Assembly: GCA_016281435.1 (NCBI GenBank) | Contig: JAEEIQ010000069.1 | Location: 1 to 51,635 of the forward strand | From: Bacteroidales bacterium | Lineage (GTDB): Bacteria > Bacteroidota > Bacteroidia > Bacteroidales > UBA932 | Reading direction: 5' to 3' | DNA: 51,635 bases | Shown here: positions 9,053 through 18,580 of the stretch, piece by piece | Layout: each line of letters opens with the position of its first letter | How positions within the stretch are numbered: the first letter of the stretch is position 1 | Notes under the pieces: model-generated | Databases searched by the model: none | What the model saw: the letters and a program-made list of their open reading frames with translations, nothing else | What the model was told of the DNA's origin: nothing | Made by a program: the position numbers and the translations under genes

Positions 9053-12000
9053 ATGATAAACTTCAAGAAGATTTTTGCATATGCGCTCATGGTTGCGGCC
9101 ATGGCCGTATCTTGCGAGAAAGGTCCTGCAGAGGAAGAGAAGAAAGAGGAAACCAAGCCTGCGGGCAGGGCCTCCCAGACTTTCACCGCCTCCCTGCCGG
9201 GTGATGCCGCCTGGGCTGAAGGCGCGACCATCAGCGTATTCGACGACAGGTATAACAACACATACACCCTCCAGGCCCCTGCCTCGGAAGGGAAGTTCAC
9301 CGGAAAGAGTTTTGCGGCGGAGTCATACAAGGCCCTGTATCCTTCGAGCCCGAAGGCCAACATCAGTTCCGACGGGCGTGTCCACGCCGAACTTCCGGCG
9401 CTCTTGTCCCCCGCGGAGGCTGATTCGTTCGAAGGGCTTTACGCCGCCGTGTCGGAGAACGGATCCTTCGCGTTCCAGTCTTTCGGCTCGGTCGTCAAGT
9501 TTACCATTCTCAACAAGACGGTGACGTCCGTTTCCCTCAAGGCACTTTCCGGGAACGGTCTCGCCGGTCCCGTGCATTTCAGTTTCACGGATGGCATCAG
9601 TGCCGTCGCCGATTCGGCGGAGGTGGTGCTGAAGCCCGCTTCCGGATCCGTTTTCGAGCCCGGCGCGTACCAGATTCCGGTTGTCGCCGGGGTCCGGGAC
9701 CAAGGTATCGAAATGAGGATACACAATACCCGCCAGGGGGATGTGGTATCTGTCCCTGACGGGCTGAAGACCCTTTCAGGCGGGCAGGTCGTGGACCTGG
9801 GCGAGGTGGACGGAGCGCTGACTCCCGAAATCGGCAAGTTCGTGCTTCCCGTCCATTTCAAGATTCCGGAGAAGCTCCTGGATGCGTCGTCAGACACCGG
9901 AGTAGGGTCGGCATGGCCCTTCACCGAGGCGCAAGGCACTTCCGGCACCCACGCGATGAACAAGTTCCTCCACATGAAGGAAGGCGGATTTCCCGTCTAC
10001 TGGTCCGGCGGCGAGTATTACCTCAATAGCAAGGGCGGAATCCAGTTCTATGGCACCAGCACCCAGGATTATTTCGAATTCCCGACCTTGGCGAAGGGAC
10101 GCGTGGTTTCCATAAGCGCCGCTTTCGGAAACCTGCCAGCACCATACGTGACTGATGCCAGGGGGCGCATCCTGAAGGGCGGAGAGGTGAAATCCGGCCT
10201 TGTTTCGTCCACCCTATACGAGTGGAAACTGGAAGATTCCGTCGTAGGGGAGCCCGTCCGCTTCGTGATGGGCCATACCGGAGGCCAGGTGCTCCAGTTC
10301 AACGTCACGTACGAGATCACGGACGAGGAGATAATCAACGGGATCGAGTCCGTCTCGGCAAGCGATGCCGGCAACGCCAATTTCGGCACCGGCAAGATAG
10401 ATTTCAGTGCCCAGGTCAGGTTCAAGGGCGGCGTTTCTTCCGCCGGCACCAGCTGCGCTATCGAGTATTACGACATCTTCGACAAGTCCGACCTCCATGT
10501 CGTCGAGTGCACGCCCGAGTCGTTCAAGGCTAACCTCCAGGGACTCACCGGAGACCGCTACGTCTTCAAGGCATGGGCCTGCTCCGAGAATGGCTGGAGG
10601 GTGTATTCCGAGGATGTTCCGGTCTATACGAGCTGCCTGAAGGTCGATTTCTGGAAGGACGGGGCCGGCTACAATCCCTTCTCTTCCGGCATGAAGTCCG
10701 GGGCGACGGCCGCTTCCGCGCTTTCGGGAACTGAGCAGAAGGCGGTCCTGAAGGACTGTGACATGGCGATCTTCTATTATGCTCCCAAGGACGGCGCTTC
10801 ATACTACATCGACCTCAACACCGGGGCCGGCTGCCGCGTATACTCGGGCGGTACCGATTTCTCTCCGATGACATATTTCAAGTTCCCCGCCATACCCGGC
10901 AAGGCCTTGCGCGAGGTCGTTGTGACCAGGGGCGTTGCCAACGGTTCGAAATTCTTTATCTGTCAGGATCCTTCCACTCCGGAGAAAGCCGAGCAGACAA
11001 GGCTGTCCTCGACCGTCACGATCCCCTCGGGCGCCACGGCCTCCATTTCCTGCCCGTTCTCCTCGGCGAATACGGCTTACTGCCTCGTGTTCCCCGACAA
11101 GACAGGGTATGCCCTCCGCAATGTCCATGCAGTCTATGAGGCGGCCGGCGGAGGCGGAGGAGAAGAGGTCCCCGACGACCAGACGCTCAACCCCGACGAC
11201 ACTTCGGCCGATCCTTCCGGCGTGTTCGACTACTCGAAGCTCGTCGCGATGGGCCATCCCAGGGTCCTCATCAGCAAGGAAGGCTTCGACGACATCAGGA
11301 AGAGGGTGACGGAGCAGAGCGCTTCCAACCGCTTCCTTACTGAGATCACGAGCTATATCATCACGAGGGCGGACAGGTATGTCCTTACCCCGACCAACAT
11401 CACATACACGCTCGATGCTTCCGGGACGCGCCTGCTGACCCAGTCCACGAACGCGTTCAGGCAGCTGGCCCTCCTTGCATACGCCTATCAGGTCACCGGC
11501 CAGACCAAGTACGTGACCGCCTGCCGGAAGATCCTGCGCGATGTCTGCGCGTTCAGCGACTGGCATCCCAGCCATTTCCTCGACACGGCGGAAATGAGCC
11601 TCGGCGTGGCCCTGGCCTATGACTGGCTGTACTATGTCCTTCCGACCGAGGAGAAGGTGGCGATCAAGAATGCCCTGATCAATTACGGGCTCAAGGCCGG
11701 CTTCCAGTACGGAGCTTCGAAGTTCTACAATTCCGACGGCAACTGGAACCAAGTCTGCAACGGAGGCATGCTCGCCGCCGCCCTCGCCGTTTACGAGAAG
11801 GACAAGGCCGATGCCGCGCAGACCATAGAAAAGGCTTACTCCACCAACAAGGTGGCCATGGGCAAGATATACAGCCCCGACGGCAACTACGCCGAAGGGT
11901 ACGGATACTGGGGCTACGGCACCGGCTTCCAGGCCCTGATACTCCAGATGCTGGAGACCGCGTTCGGCACCGATGCGGGCCTGTCCGAGGTTGAGGGCTT

Positions 12001-13078
12001 CCTCAAGACCGCCGGCTACATGCAGTTCATGGCCGGCCCCGGCGGACCGTTCGGATATGCCGACGGCGGAGCCAATGCGGAGAGCGCTTCGGTGGGCATG
12101 TGGTGGTTTGCCGGCAAGCTGAAAGACAAATCCCTCCTCTGCAACGAGATGCGTCTCTACGCGAAGGGCAATTACGCCGATGGCAGCGACGAGCGTTACC
12201 TGCCTCTGGTCCCTGCGGTCGTAAGGACGCTCAATGTGGATGATTACAGCTCCGTGTACCCGAGCCGGACTGTCTGGAGCGGCAACGGCAAGGTCCCCGT
12301 GGCCATGGTGCATACCGGATGGAAGTTCGACGCGACCGACCGCTATCTCGGCATAAAGGCCGGCAACGCCAACCAGCCCCACGGCCACATGGATGCCGGA
12401 ACCTTCGTTTATGACGCTCACGGCAAGAGATGGTCCACGGACCTGACGAGGCCCAGCTATGCGACGATGGAGAACGCTCTCGGAGCGGTGGGAGGCAACT
12501 TCTGGTCGATGGCGCAGAAGTCGCTGCGCTGGGATATCACCAGCATGAACAACTGGTTCCATTCGACCATTTCGGTCAACGCCAACGACGGCTCCGTCTC
12601 CAAGACTTATCCCACGGACCATTATGTGAACGGAGTCTGCACGATAACGGAGGTGCTCGACAACGCCACCGAGAAGGGGGCCGTGCTTGACATGAGCGCG
12701 CCTCTCAAGGGCCAGGTCGCGAAGGCGACGAGGACCATCAAGCTCGTAGGCGGAAGGGACCTGGTCGTCGTGGACGAGATCACAGCGCTGCCCGGCCTCG
12801 CCGCCCCGCTTGTCTGGCACATGGTCACTCCGGCTTCCCCGACCGCGTCCGCTGACGGCATCAGCCTCACTTCCGGAGGCGTGACGCTGACCCTCAAGAC
12901 CGTTTCGAGCGACGCTTCCGTGAAGCCGTCCTATCTGGTCGAGAGCTGCGTGAGGCCTTCTTCATGGACGGCAAGGACCTGGGATCCCAGCCTCGCCTCA
13001 TATAAGATTGTCGGCTATGAATGCACGGTCCCGGCCGGCAAGACAGTGACATTGACCACAACACTCAGTTCCCGGTAA
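9053..13078 (+). CDS. Surface lipoprotein: fimbrillin-like N-terminus with heparinase II/III-type lyase
   Basis: A 1341-residue protein with a lipoprotein signal (lipobox VSC, Cys21) followed by an acidic spacer typical of surface export. Residues ~40-260 resemble fimbrillin-like modules of Bacteroidales. Residues ~260-430 and ~530-700 look like beta-sandwich carbohydrate-binding domains, with a fibronectin-type stretch between. After a Gly/Asp linker, residues ~724-1341 form a heparinase II/III-like polysaccharide lyase: a helical toroid with NWNQVCNGG (897-905), tyrosines 950/952 in the YAEGYGYWGYG stretch, and QPHGHMDAGTF with His1110/His1112, then the beta-sandwich. Such enzymes cleave uronic-acid polysaccharides by beta-elimination. 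No susC/susD pair is adjacent. The stop overlaps the start of the first kinase (TAATG). Confidence 0.85.
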   Translation: MINFKKIFAYALMVAAMAVSCEKGPAEEEKKEETKPAGRASQTFTASLPGDAAWAEGATISVFDDRYNNTYTLQAPASEGKFTGKSFAAESYKALYPSSPKANISSDGRVHAELPALLSPAEADSFEGLYAAVSENGSFAFQSFGSVVKFTILNKTVTSVSLKALSGNGLAGPVHFSFTDGISAVADSAEVVLKPASGSVFEPGAYQIPVVAGVRDQGIEMRIHNTRQGDVVSVPDGLKTLSGGQVVDLGEVDGALTPEIGKFVLPVHFKIPEKLLDASSDTGVGSAWPFTEAQGTSGTHAMNKFLHMKEGGFPVYWSGGEYYLNSKGGIQFYGTSTQDYFEFPTLAKGRVVSISAAFGNLPAPYVTDARGRILKGGEVKSGLVSSTLYEWKLEDSVVGEPVRFVMGHTGGQVLQFNVTYEITDEEIINGIESVSASDAGNANFGTGKIDFSAQVRFKGGVSSAGTSCAIEYYDIFDKSDLHVVECTPESFKANLQGLTGDRYVFKAWACSENGWRVYSEDVPVYTSCLKVDFWKDGAGYNPFSSGMKSGATAASALSGTEQKAVLKDCDMAIFYYAPKDGASYYIDLNTGAGCRVYSGGTDFSPMTYFKFPAIPGKALREVVVTRGVANGSKFFICQDPSTPEKAEQTRLSSTVTIPSGATASISCPFSSANTAYCLVFPDKTGYALRNVHAVYEAAGGGGGEEVPDDQTLNPDDTSADPSGVFDYSKLVAMGHPRVLISKEGFDDIRKRVTEQSASNRFLTEITSYIITRADRYVLTPTNITYTLDASGTRLLTQSTNAFRQLALLAYAYQVTGQTKYVTACRKILRDVCAFSDWHPSHFLDTAEMSLGVALAYDWLYYVLPTEEKVAIKNALINYGLKAGFQYGASKFYNSDGNWNQVCNGGMLAAALAVYEKDKADAAQTIEKAYSTNKVAMGKIYSPDGNYAEGYGYWGYGTGFQALILQMLETAFGTDAGLSEVEGFLKTAGYMQFMAGPGGPFGYADGGANAESASVGMWWFAGKLKDKSLLCNEMRLYAKGNYADGSDERYLPLVPAVVRTLNVDDYSSVYPSRTVWSGNGKVPVAMVHTGWKFDATDRYLGIKAGNANQPHGHMDAGTFVYDAHGKRWSTDLTRPSYATMENALGAVGGNFWSMAQKSLRWDITSMNNWFHSTISVNANDGSVSKTYPTDHYVNGVCTITEVLDNATEKGAVLDMSAPLKGQVAKATRTIKLVGGRDLVVVDEITALPGLAAPLVWHMVTPASPTASADGISLTSGGVTLTLKTVSSDASVKPSYLVESCVRPSSWTARTWDPSLASYKIVGYECTVPAGKTVTLTTTLSSR

Positions 13079-13695
13079 TGCATATAGGAATAGCAGGAAA
13101 CATAGGCAGCGGCAAGACAACGCTGACCCGCAAGCTGGCGGAGCACTACGGCTGGAAGCCGCAGTACGAATCCGTGACATACAACCCGTATCTGGAGGAT
13201 TATTACAAGGACATCGCGAGGTGGTCGTATAACCTCGAGACCTACTTCCTTGCCCAAAGGTTCCGCGACCTGCTGGAAATCTCCCGTTCGGACGAGGTCA
13301 TAATCCAGGACAGGACCCTCTACGAGGGCGTCCATATCTTCGTCGCGAACAACCACGCGATGGGAAACCTGTCGGACCGGGATTACGATACATACATGCA
13401 GCTGTACGAGCTGATGGCTTCTCTGGTGAGCCCTCCGGACCTTCTGATCTACCTGAAGTCTTCGATCCCGCACCTGGTGGCCCAGATCCAGAAGCGGGGC
13501 CGGGACTACGAACAGTCGATCAGCCTCGAATATCTCGGCGGGCTGAACGAGCGTTACGACAGGTGGATCGAGTCCTACAAGGGAAACGTCCTCGTCCTGG
13601 ATGCGGATAATCTGGACTTTCAGAACAATCCGGAGGATTTCGCCTTCATCACCGACAAGATAGACGCCCGCCTTTTTGGCTTATTCTCCAAATAA
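13078..13695 (+). CDS. Deoxynucleoside kinase (copy 1)
   Basis: A 205-residue kinase with Walker A GNIGSGKTTL near the N-terminus, the DRT motif in IIQDRTLYEG, and the lid arginines in QIQKRGRDYE. This is the dCK/dGK-type fold that phosphorylates deoxynucleosides for dNTP salvage. The start is the ATG that overlaps the lyase stop (TAATG); a longer upstream frame belongs to the lyase region. Copy 2 follows 33 bases downstream. The pair may form a heterodimer or split substrate range, as in the dAK/dGK pair of Lactobacillus; that is inference. Coupling to a lyase gene is odd and may be only positional. Confidence 0.9.
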   Translation: MHIGIAGNIGSGKTTLTRKLAEHYGWKPQYESVTYNPYLEDYYKDIARWSYNLETYFLAQRFRDLLEISRSDEVIIQDRTLYEGVHIFVANNHAMGNLSDRDYDTYMQLYELMASLVSPPDLLIYLKSSIPHLVAQIQKRGRDYEQSISLEYLGGLNERYDRWIESYKGNVLVLDADNLDFQNNPEDFAFITDKIDARLFGLFSK

Positions 13696-13706
13696 TTGTA
13701 AATTTG
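13675..13706 (+). promoter_or_regulatory. Promoter of the second deoxynucleoside kinase
   Basis: TTTG (13675-13678), 20 bases, then TAAATTTG (13699-13706): a perfect match to the Bacteroidetes consensus. The -33 box lies in the last codons of copy 1. The inferred start is about 18 bases before the ATG. Confidence 0.75.
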
Positions 13707-13728
13707 CAAAATTCAACAACCAGGCACT

Positions 13729-14343
13729 ATGCATATAGCGATCGCAGGTAACATCGGCAGCGGCAAGACGACGCTCACGAAGATGCTGGCAGCCCATTAC
13801 GGCTGGATCCCCAAGTTCGAGTCCGTGGACTACAATCCGTATCTCGCGGATTTCTATGAGGACATGGAGAGGTGGTCTTTCAACCTCCAGATTTATTTCC
13901 TCAACAAACGCTTCAAGGATGTCGTCGATATCGCGAGGACGGACGACATAATCATCCAGGACCGCACCATCTACGAGGATGCCTGCATCTTCGCCCCCAA
14001 CCTGCATGACATGGGCCTGATGAGTTCCCGCGACTTCGAGAACTATTCGGACCTCTTCAACCTGATGATGTCCCTGGTCGGGAACCCGGACCTGATGATT
14101 TATCTTCGCTCCTCGATACCCAACCTGGTCGCCCAGATCCAGAAGCGGGGTCGCGACTACGAGAAGGGCATCAGGATCGACTACCTGACAGGACTCAACG
14201 AAAAGTACGAGGCCTGGATAAAGGACTACAAGGGCAACCTGCTCGTGATCGATGCCGACAACATCAAGTTCGGCAACAAGCCTGAAGATTTCGAAAAAGT
14301 AACTGACATGATCGACGCCAAGCTGTTCGGTCTTTTCAAATAA
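13729..14343 (+). CDS. Deoxynucleoside kinase (copy 2)
   Basis: A 204-residue paralogue of the gene before it, aligned over its whole length: Walker A GNIGSGKTTL, IIQDRTIYED, and QIQKRGRDYEKG. The clearest differences are in the substrate-pocket region after the DRT motif (DACIFAPNLHDMG versus GVHIFVANNHAMG), so the two may prefer different deoxynucleosides. It has its own strong promoter and ends 10 bases before the acyl-CoA synthetase gene. Confidence 0.9.
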   Translation: MHIAIAGNIGSGKTTLTKMLAAHYGWIPKFESVDYNPYLADFYEDMERWSFNLQIYFLNKRFKDVVDIARTDDIIIQDRTIYEDACIFAPNLHDMGLMSSRDFENYSDLFNLMMSLVGNPDLMIYLRSSIPNLVAQIQKRGRDYEKGIRIDYLTGLNEKYEAWIKDYKGNLLVIDADNIKFGNKPEDFEKVTDMIDAKLFGLFK

Positions 14344-14353
14344 AGTTTCAAAC

Positions 14354-16276
14354 ATGGATCAGAAGAGAACAACCATCATCGACTTCGTAGAGAAGTACAC
14401 CCACCAGTTTGCAGACCACGTCTATCTCCGTGAGAAAGTCGACGGCGAGTGGAAAGAAATAACCCAGGAACAGACACGCGATATGGCCTACAAGGTAGGC
14501 GCGGGACTGATGTCCCTCGGCCTTGAGAAGGGCGACAAGATATCCCTCCTTTCCGAAAGCCGTTCGATGTGGATAATCGCCGAACTCGGCGCAATGTATG
14601 CCGGAGCGACCGACGTCCCCCTTTCCGTCAATCTCGGCGCGGGAGCAGACCTCGTGTTCCGTATCAACCACTCCGAATCGAAGTGGATACTGGTTTCCGC
14701 CAACCACCTTCCCAAGATACGCGAGATCCTTCCCCAGTGCCCTTCCGTCAAGAAAGTCATCGTATTCGACGATACGGCCTTTTTCGTGGACGGCCTGCAG
14801 GAGCCTGAAATCCGCATGAGCGAAGTCATGGACCTCGGCGGGAAGTTCCTCGCCGAAAGGAAGGACGAGTTCGTGGCCCGCTATTCTTCCATCGGCCCCG
14901 ATGACTACGCCAACATTTCCTACACCTCCGGCACCACCGCCGATCCGAAGGGTATCCTGCTGACGCACCGCAACTACACGGCCAATGTCGCCCAAGGCAA
15001 CTCCGTGATCACCATAGGCGAAGGGGAGGTGATGCTCATCATTCTCCCTCTGGACCATTGCTTCGCGCACGTCGCCGGAATGTACACCATGATGTTCTAC
15101 GGCGGTTCGATCGCCTTCGTCCCCATCGGGAAGACGGCCCTCGCCACCCTTAAGAACGTCCCCCAGGCCATCAGGGAAGTGCGCCCGCACGTCATGCTTT
15201 CCGTGCCTGCCCTCGCCCGCAACTTCAAGAAGAACATCGAGAGCGGCATCAAGGCCAAGGGCCCCACGGTCGAGAAACTGTTCAACTTCGCCGTCAGCAA
15301 CGCTATCAAGTACAATAAGGAATACTACAACCGCGGCACCGGCGGAACCTTCTGGCGCAAGCCCCTCGTATGGCTCTTCGACAAGATACTCTTCAAGACC
15401 GTGCGCGAAAGCTTCGGCGGCCGCATGAAGTTCTTCGTCGGAGGCGGAGCCCTTCTCGACATCGAGCTGCAGCGCTTCTTCTGCGCAGTCGGCATGCCGA
15501 TGTTCCAGGGTTACGGCCTGACCGAGGCCACCCCGATTATCTGCGCCAACTCGACCGGCCACGCCATCTTCGGATCCTCCGGCCGTATCGTCAGGCCCAT
15601 GGACTGCATCATCTGCGACGAGAACGGCAAGGAGGTCCCCATCGGCCAGAAGGGCGAGATCGTCATCCGCGGCGAAAACGTGATGGCCGGATACTGGAAG
15701 AATCCCGAGGCCACCGCGAAGACGGTAGTGGACGGCTGGCTCCACACCGGCGACATGGGCTATATCTGCCCCTTCGACACCGACTTCCTCTATGTGGTCG
15801 GACGGTTCAAGAGCCTCCTGATCTCCGCTGACGGCGAGAAGTATTCTCCCGAAGCCTTCGAGGACAGCCTGCCCGAGGTGTCCAAGTTCGTGGAAGCGGC
15901 CGTTCTTCACAACAACCAGAGCCCTTACACCATCGCCCTGATCGTCCCCAACGTCGAGGCGCTTGACGAGTACGCGAAACAGCAGGGTCTCGATCCCGCA
16001 AGCCGCGAAGGCAAGGAGGCCAAGCTGCGGAAGATCCAGGCCGAAATCGACAGCTACAAGACCGGCGGCCCCCATGCCGACCTCTATCCCGACCGCTGGC
16101 TCCCTGCAGCCGTCGTCATCTGCGACGAGAAATTCACCATCGCCAACCAGATGCTGAACTCCACGATGAAGATGGTCCGCCGCAAGGTCGAGGAGCACTA
16201 TGCCGACCGTATCGAGTTCGCCTACACTCCCGAAGGGAAGCAGCTCGTCAACGAGAAGAACCTCGCGTCTATTTAG
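14354..16276 (+). CDS. Long-chain acyl-CoA synthetase (AMP-forming)
   Basis: A 640-residue ANL-superfamily enzyme that activates fatty acids to acyl-CoA through an acyl-adenylate. The P-loop YTSGTTADPKGILLTHRN, the adenine motif GYGLTEATPIICAN, and the hinge aspartate region GWLHTGDMGYI are present, and the C-terminal lid runs to the end. Length and layout fit FadD15-like members. It probably feeds phospholipid synthesis or exogenous fatty-acid use at the inner membrane face. It follows copy 2 by 10 bases and precedes the sugar transporter by 23 bases. Confidence 0.92.
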   Translation: MDQKRTTIIDFVEKYTHQFADHVYLREKVDGEWKEITQEQTRDMAYKVGAGLMSLGLEKGDKISLLSESRSMWIIAELGAMYAGATDVPLSVNLGAGADLVFRINHSESKWILVSANHLPKIREILPQCPSVKKVIVFDDTAFFVDGLQEPEIRMSEVMDLGGKFLAERKDEFVARYSSIGPDDYANISYTSGTTADPKGILLTHRNYTANVAQGNSVITIGEGEVMLIILPLDHCFAHVAGMYTMMFYGGSIAFVPIGKTALATLKNVPQAIREVRPHVMLSVPALARNFKKNIESGIKAKGPTVEKLFNFAVSNAIKYNKEYYNRGTGGTFWRKPLVWLFDKILFKTVRESFGGRMKFFVGGGALLDIELQRFFCAVGMPMFQGYGLTEATPIICANSTGHAIFGSSGRIVRPMDCIICDENGKEVPIGQKGEIVIRGENVMAGYWKNPEATAKTVVDGWLHTGDMGYICPFDTDFLYVVGRFKSLLISADGEKYSPEAFEDSLPEVSKFVEAAVLHNNQSPYTIALIVPNVEALDEYAKQQGLDPASREGKEAKLRKIQAEIDSYKTGGPHADLYPDRWLPAAVVICDEKFTIANQMLNSTMKMVRRKVEEHYADRIEFAYTPEGKQLVNEKNLASI

Positions 16277-16299
16277 AACAACCAAATAATTGATATCAA

Positions 16300-17571
16300 A
16301 TGGAACAAAAAGCAGCCAACAAGAACTTCACCCCCGCCATAGTGGTGATGTTCGCCCTGTTCTTCATGATTGCCTTCGTGACGAACCTCGCAGGTTCGAT
16401 GGGCGTCATCGTGACCAACCAGTTCGGAGCCAGCAAGGCCCTCAGCCAGCTGGGATCCCTCGCGAACTTCATAGCCTATGCCTGCATGGGCATCCCCGCC
16501 GGCATAATCCTTAAAAGGAAAGGCTACAAGTTCACCTCGAAGGCCGCCGTCATCGTCGGCCTTGTGGGTGTCGCCATCCAGTTCCTCAGCGGCTATCTCG
16601 AGTCTTTCGCCGTCTATGTGGCCGGAGCATTCGTGGCCGGTTTCTCGATGTGCATGCTCAATATCGTCGTCAACCCGATGCTGAACACACTCGGCGGCGG
16701 CGGAAACAAGGGTAACCAGCTCATCCAGTGGGGCGGCAGCTGCAACTCCATCGGTGCCACCCTCGCTCCCGTGTTCGTCGGCTGGCTCGTCGGCGGAAGC
16801 ATCGCCGATGCCACCGTGGCGAAGGCTGCTCCCGTGATGATCATCGCCATGGCCATCTTCGCCATCGCCTATGTGGTCATCGCCCTGACGAACATCCCCG
16901 AGCCGCACATGGAGACCGCCGAAGAGAAGGCGGCCCGTCTTGCGGGCAACAAGGTGAAGGATCCGCACAGCGCCCTTTCCTTCAGGCACTTCGTCCTTGG
17001 CGCCATAGCCATTTTCTTCTATGTCGGCATCGAGGTCGGCATCCCCAACACCGCCAATGTCTATTACTCCGGGCTCGACTGGGTAGGACCCGCCCTGACC
17101 GGCACCTTCATCGGCGCCTACTGGTTCTGCATGTTGATCGGCCGTCTCGTCGGAGCCTCCGTCGGCAGCAAGTTCTCCAGCAAGAGCATGCTGGCCTGCA
17201 CCTCCGCTGCGGCCATCGTGTTCATCCTCTGCGCGATGTTCATCCCCGAAAGCGCGAAGATATCCCTTCTCGGCGGCACCGTTCCCCTGAGCCTCGGATT
17301 CCTCGTGCTCTGCGGCCTTTGCACCTCCATCATGTGGGGAGCCATCTTCAACCTCTCCGTCGAGGGCCTTGGCAAGTACACTGCGGCAGCTTCCGGCATC
17401 TTCATGACCCTGGTCTGCGGCGGCGGCATCATCCCCTTCGTCCAGAACGTCATCGCCGACAAGGTAGGTTCCATCCAGAGCTACTGGCTCATCGTGGCCT
17501 GCCTGGCGTTCCTCCTCTACTATGCCCTCTCCGGCAGTAAGAACGTGAACAAGGATATCCCCGTAGAGTAG
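16300..17571 (+). CDS. Sugar:H+ symporter, MFS (FucP/GluP type)
   Basis: A 423-residue protein with about twelve hydrophobic segments. The stretches VVNPMLNTLGGGGNKGNQL and GGSCNSIGATLAP match the conserved region of the fucose-galactose-glucose:H+ symporter group, where an Asn in VNP lines the sugar site. The substrate is most likely glucose or galactose because a ROK sugar kinase starts 7 bases later. Together they would import and phosphorylate a free hexose (inference from context). Confidence 0.87.
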   Translation: MEQKAANKNFTPAIVVMFALFFMIAFVTNLAGSMGVIVTNQFGASKALSQLGSLANFIAYACMGIPAGIILKRKGYKFTSKAAVIVGLVGVAIQFLSGYLESFAVYVAGAFVAGFSMCMLNIVVNPMLNTLGGGGNKGNQLIQWGGSCNSIGATLAPVFVGWLVGGSIADATVAKAAPVMIIAMAIFAIAYVVIALTNIPEPHMETAEEKAARLAGNKVKDPHSALSFRHFVLGAIAIFFYVGIEVGIPNTANVYYSGLDWVGPALTGTFIGAYWFCMLIGRLVGASVGSKFSSKSMLACTSAAAIVFILCAMFIPESAKISLLGGTVPLSLGFLVLCGLCTSIMWGAIFNLSVEGLGKYTAAASGIFMTLVCGGGIIPFVQNVIADKVGSIQSYWLIVACLAFLLYYALSGSKNVNKDIPVE

Positions 17572-17578
17572 AAGTATC

Positions 17579-18541
17579 ATGGCAAAGGAATTCGTAGTCG
17601 GTATCGACGTAGGAGGACAGACCTCCAAGATAGGCGTCGTCGACGCCAAGGGCGACGTCCTCGCCCAGACCGTTATCCGCTCCGACACTTACGGAGATGA
17701 TGCCGGGAAGTTCATCGCCGCCCTCGGAGCTGCCGTCAAGGAATGCATCAAGGCTTCCGGCAAGGAAGGCCAGATCCGCGGCGTCGGCGTGGGAGCCCCG
17801 AACGGCAACTACTACACCGGGGAGGTGGCTTTCGCACCGAACCTCGCATGGGCGGCCAAAAAGGCTGTGCCTTTCGCGAAGATGCTCTCGTCCGAACTAG
17901 ACGGTATCCCTGTCAGCCTTACCAACGACGCGAATGCGGCTGCGGTCGGCGAGATGACCTACGGAGCCGCGAAGGGCATGAAGAACTTCATCATGATCAC
18001 CCTCGGCACCGGAGTCGGCAGCGGCATCGTGATCGACGGGAAGGTGGTTTACGGCCATGACGGCTTCGCCGGCGAACTCGGCCACACGACCATCGTGCGC
18101 AACAACGGACGGCACTGCAACTGCGGCCGCAGCGGCTGCCTCGAGGCTTATTGCTCCGCCATCGGCGTGGCCCGTACGGCTCGCGAATGGCTTGAGATGA
18201 GCGACGAGCCTTCGGCCCTGCGCGATGTCCTTGACATCACTTCGAAGGATGTTTATGACGCCGCGAAGCAGGGTGACAAACTGGCACTCCGCGTATTCGA
18301 ATATACCGGGAAGCTTCTCGGGACCGCTTTCGCGGATTTCATAGCGTTCAGCGCTCCCGAGGCCATAGTGCTCTTCGGCGGCCTGGCCCGCTCGAAGGAG
18401 TTCCTCTATGAGCCCATGAAGCAGACCATGAACGAAAAGGTCCTCAGCATTTGGAAAGACAAGGTGAAGATCGTGTTCTCCAGCCTCAAGGAATCCGACG
18501 CCGCCATACTCGGCGCGTCGGCTCTGGCCTGGGAATTGTAG
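17579..18541 (+). CDS. ROK-family sugar kinase (probable glucokinase)
   Basis: A 320-residue cytoplasmic kinase. The N-terminal phosphate loop GIDVGGQTSKIG is followed by LTNDANAAAVGE with the catalytic aspartate, the ATP loop TLGTGVGSGIVI, the sugar-binding GELGHTTI, and the zinc motif CNCGRSGCLEAY that marks the ROK family. It is likely a glucokinase making glucose 6-phosphate; mannose or N-acetyl sugars are alternatives. It is adjacent to the MFS symporter. Confidence 0.9.
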   Translation: MAKEFVVGIDVGGQTSKIGVVDAKGDVLAQTVIRSDTYGDDAGKFIAALGAAVKECIKASGKEGQIRGVGVGAPNGNYYTGEVAFAPNLAWAAKKAVPFAKMLSSELDGIPVSLTNDANAAAVGEMTYGAAKGMKNFIMITLGTGVGSGIVIDGKVVYGHDGFAGELGHTTIVRNNGRHCNCGRSGCLEAYCSAIGVARTAREWLEMSDEPSALRDVLDITSKDVYDAAKQGDKLALRVFEYTGKLLGTAFADFIAFSAPEAIVLFGGLARSKEFLYEPMKQTMNEKVLSIWKDKVKIVFSSLKESDAAILGASALAWEL

Positions 18542-18580
18542 TCTTCCCGCACGGAAATTTTTTATCAATTTTTATACAAA

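Noticed and set aside
10799..12820. 673-codon reverse-strand open frame inside the lyase gene
   Set aside because: Antisense shadow; the opposite strand carries clear heparinase-type motifs.
14348..16285. 645-codon reverse-strand open frame across the acyl-CoA synthetase
   Set aside because: Antisense shadow of a gene with all ANL motifs.
16273..17688. 471-codon reverse-strand open frame across the MFS gene
   Set aside because: Antisense shadow; the Glu/His/Asp-rich translation reflects the opposite strand's codons.
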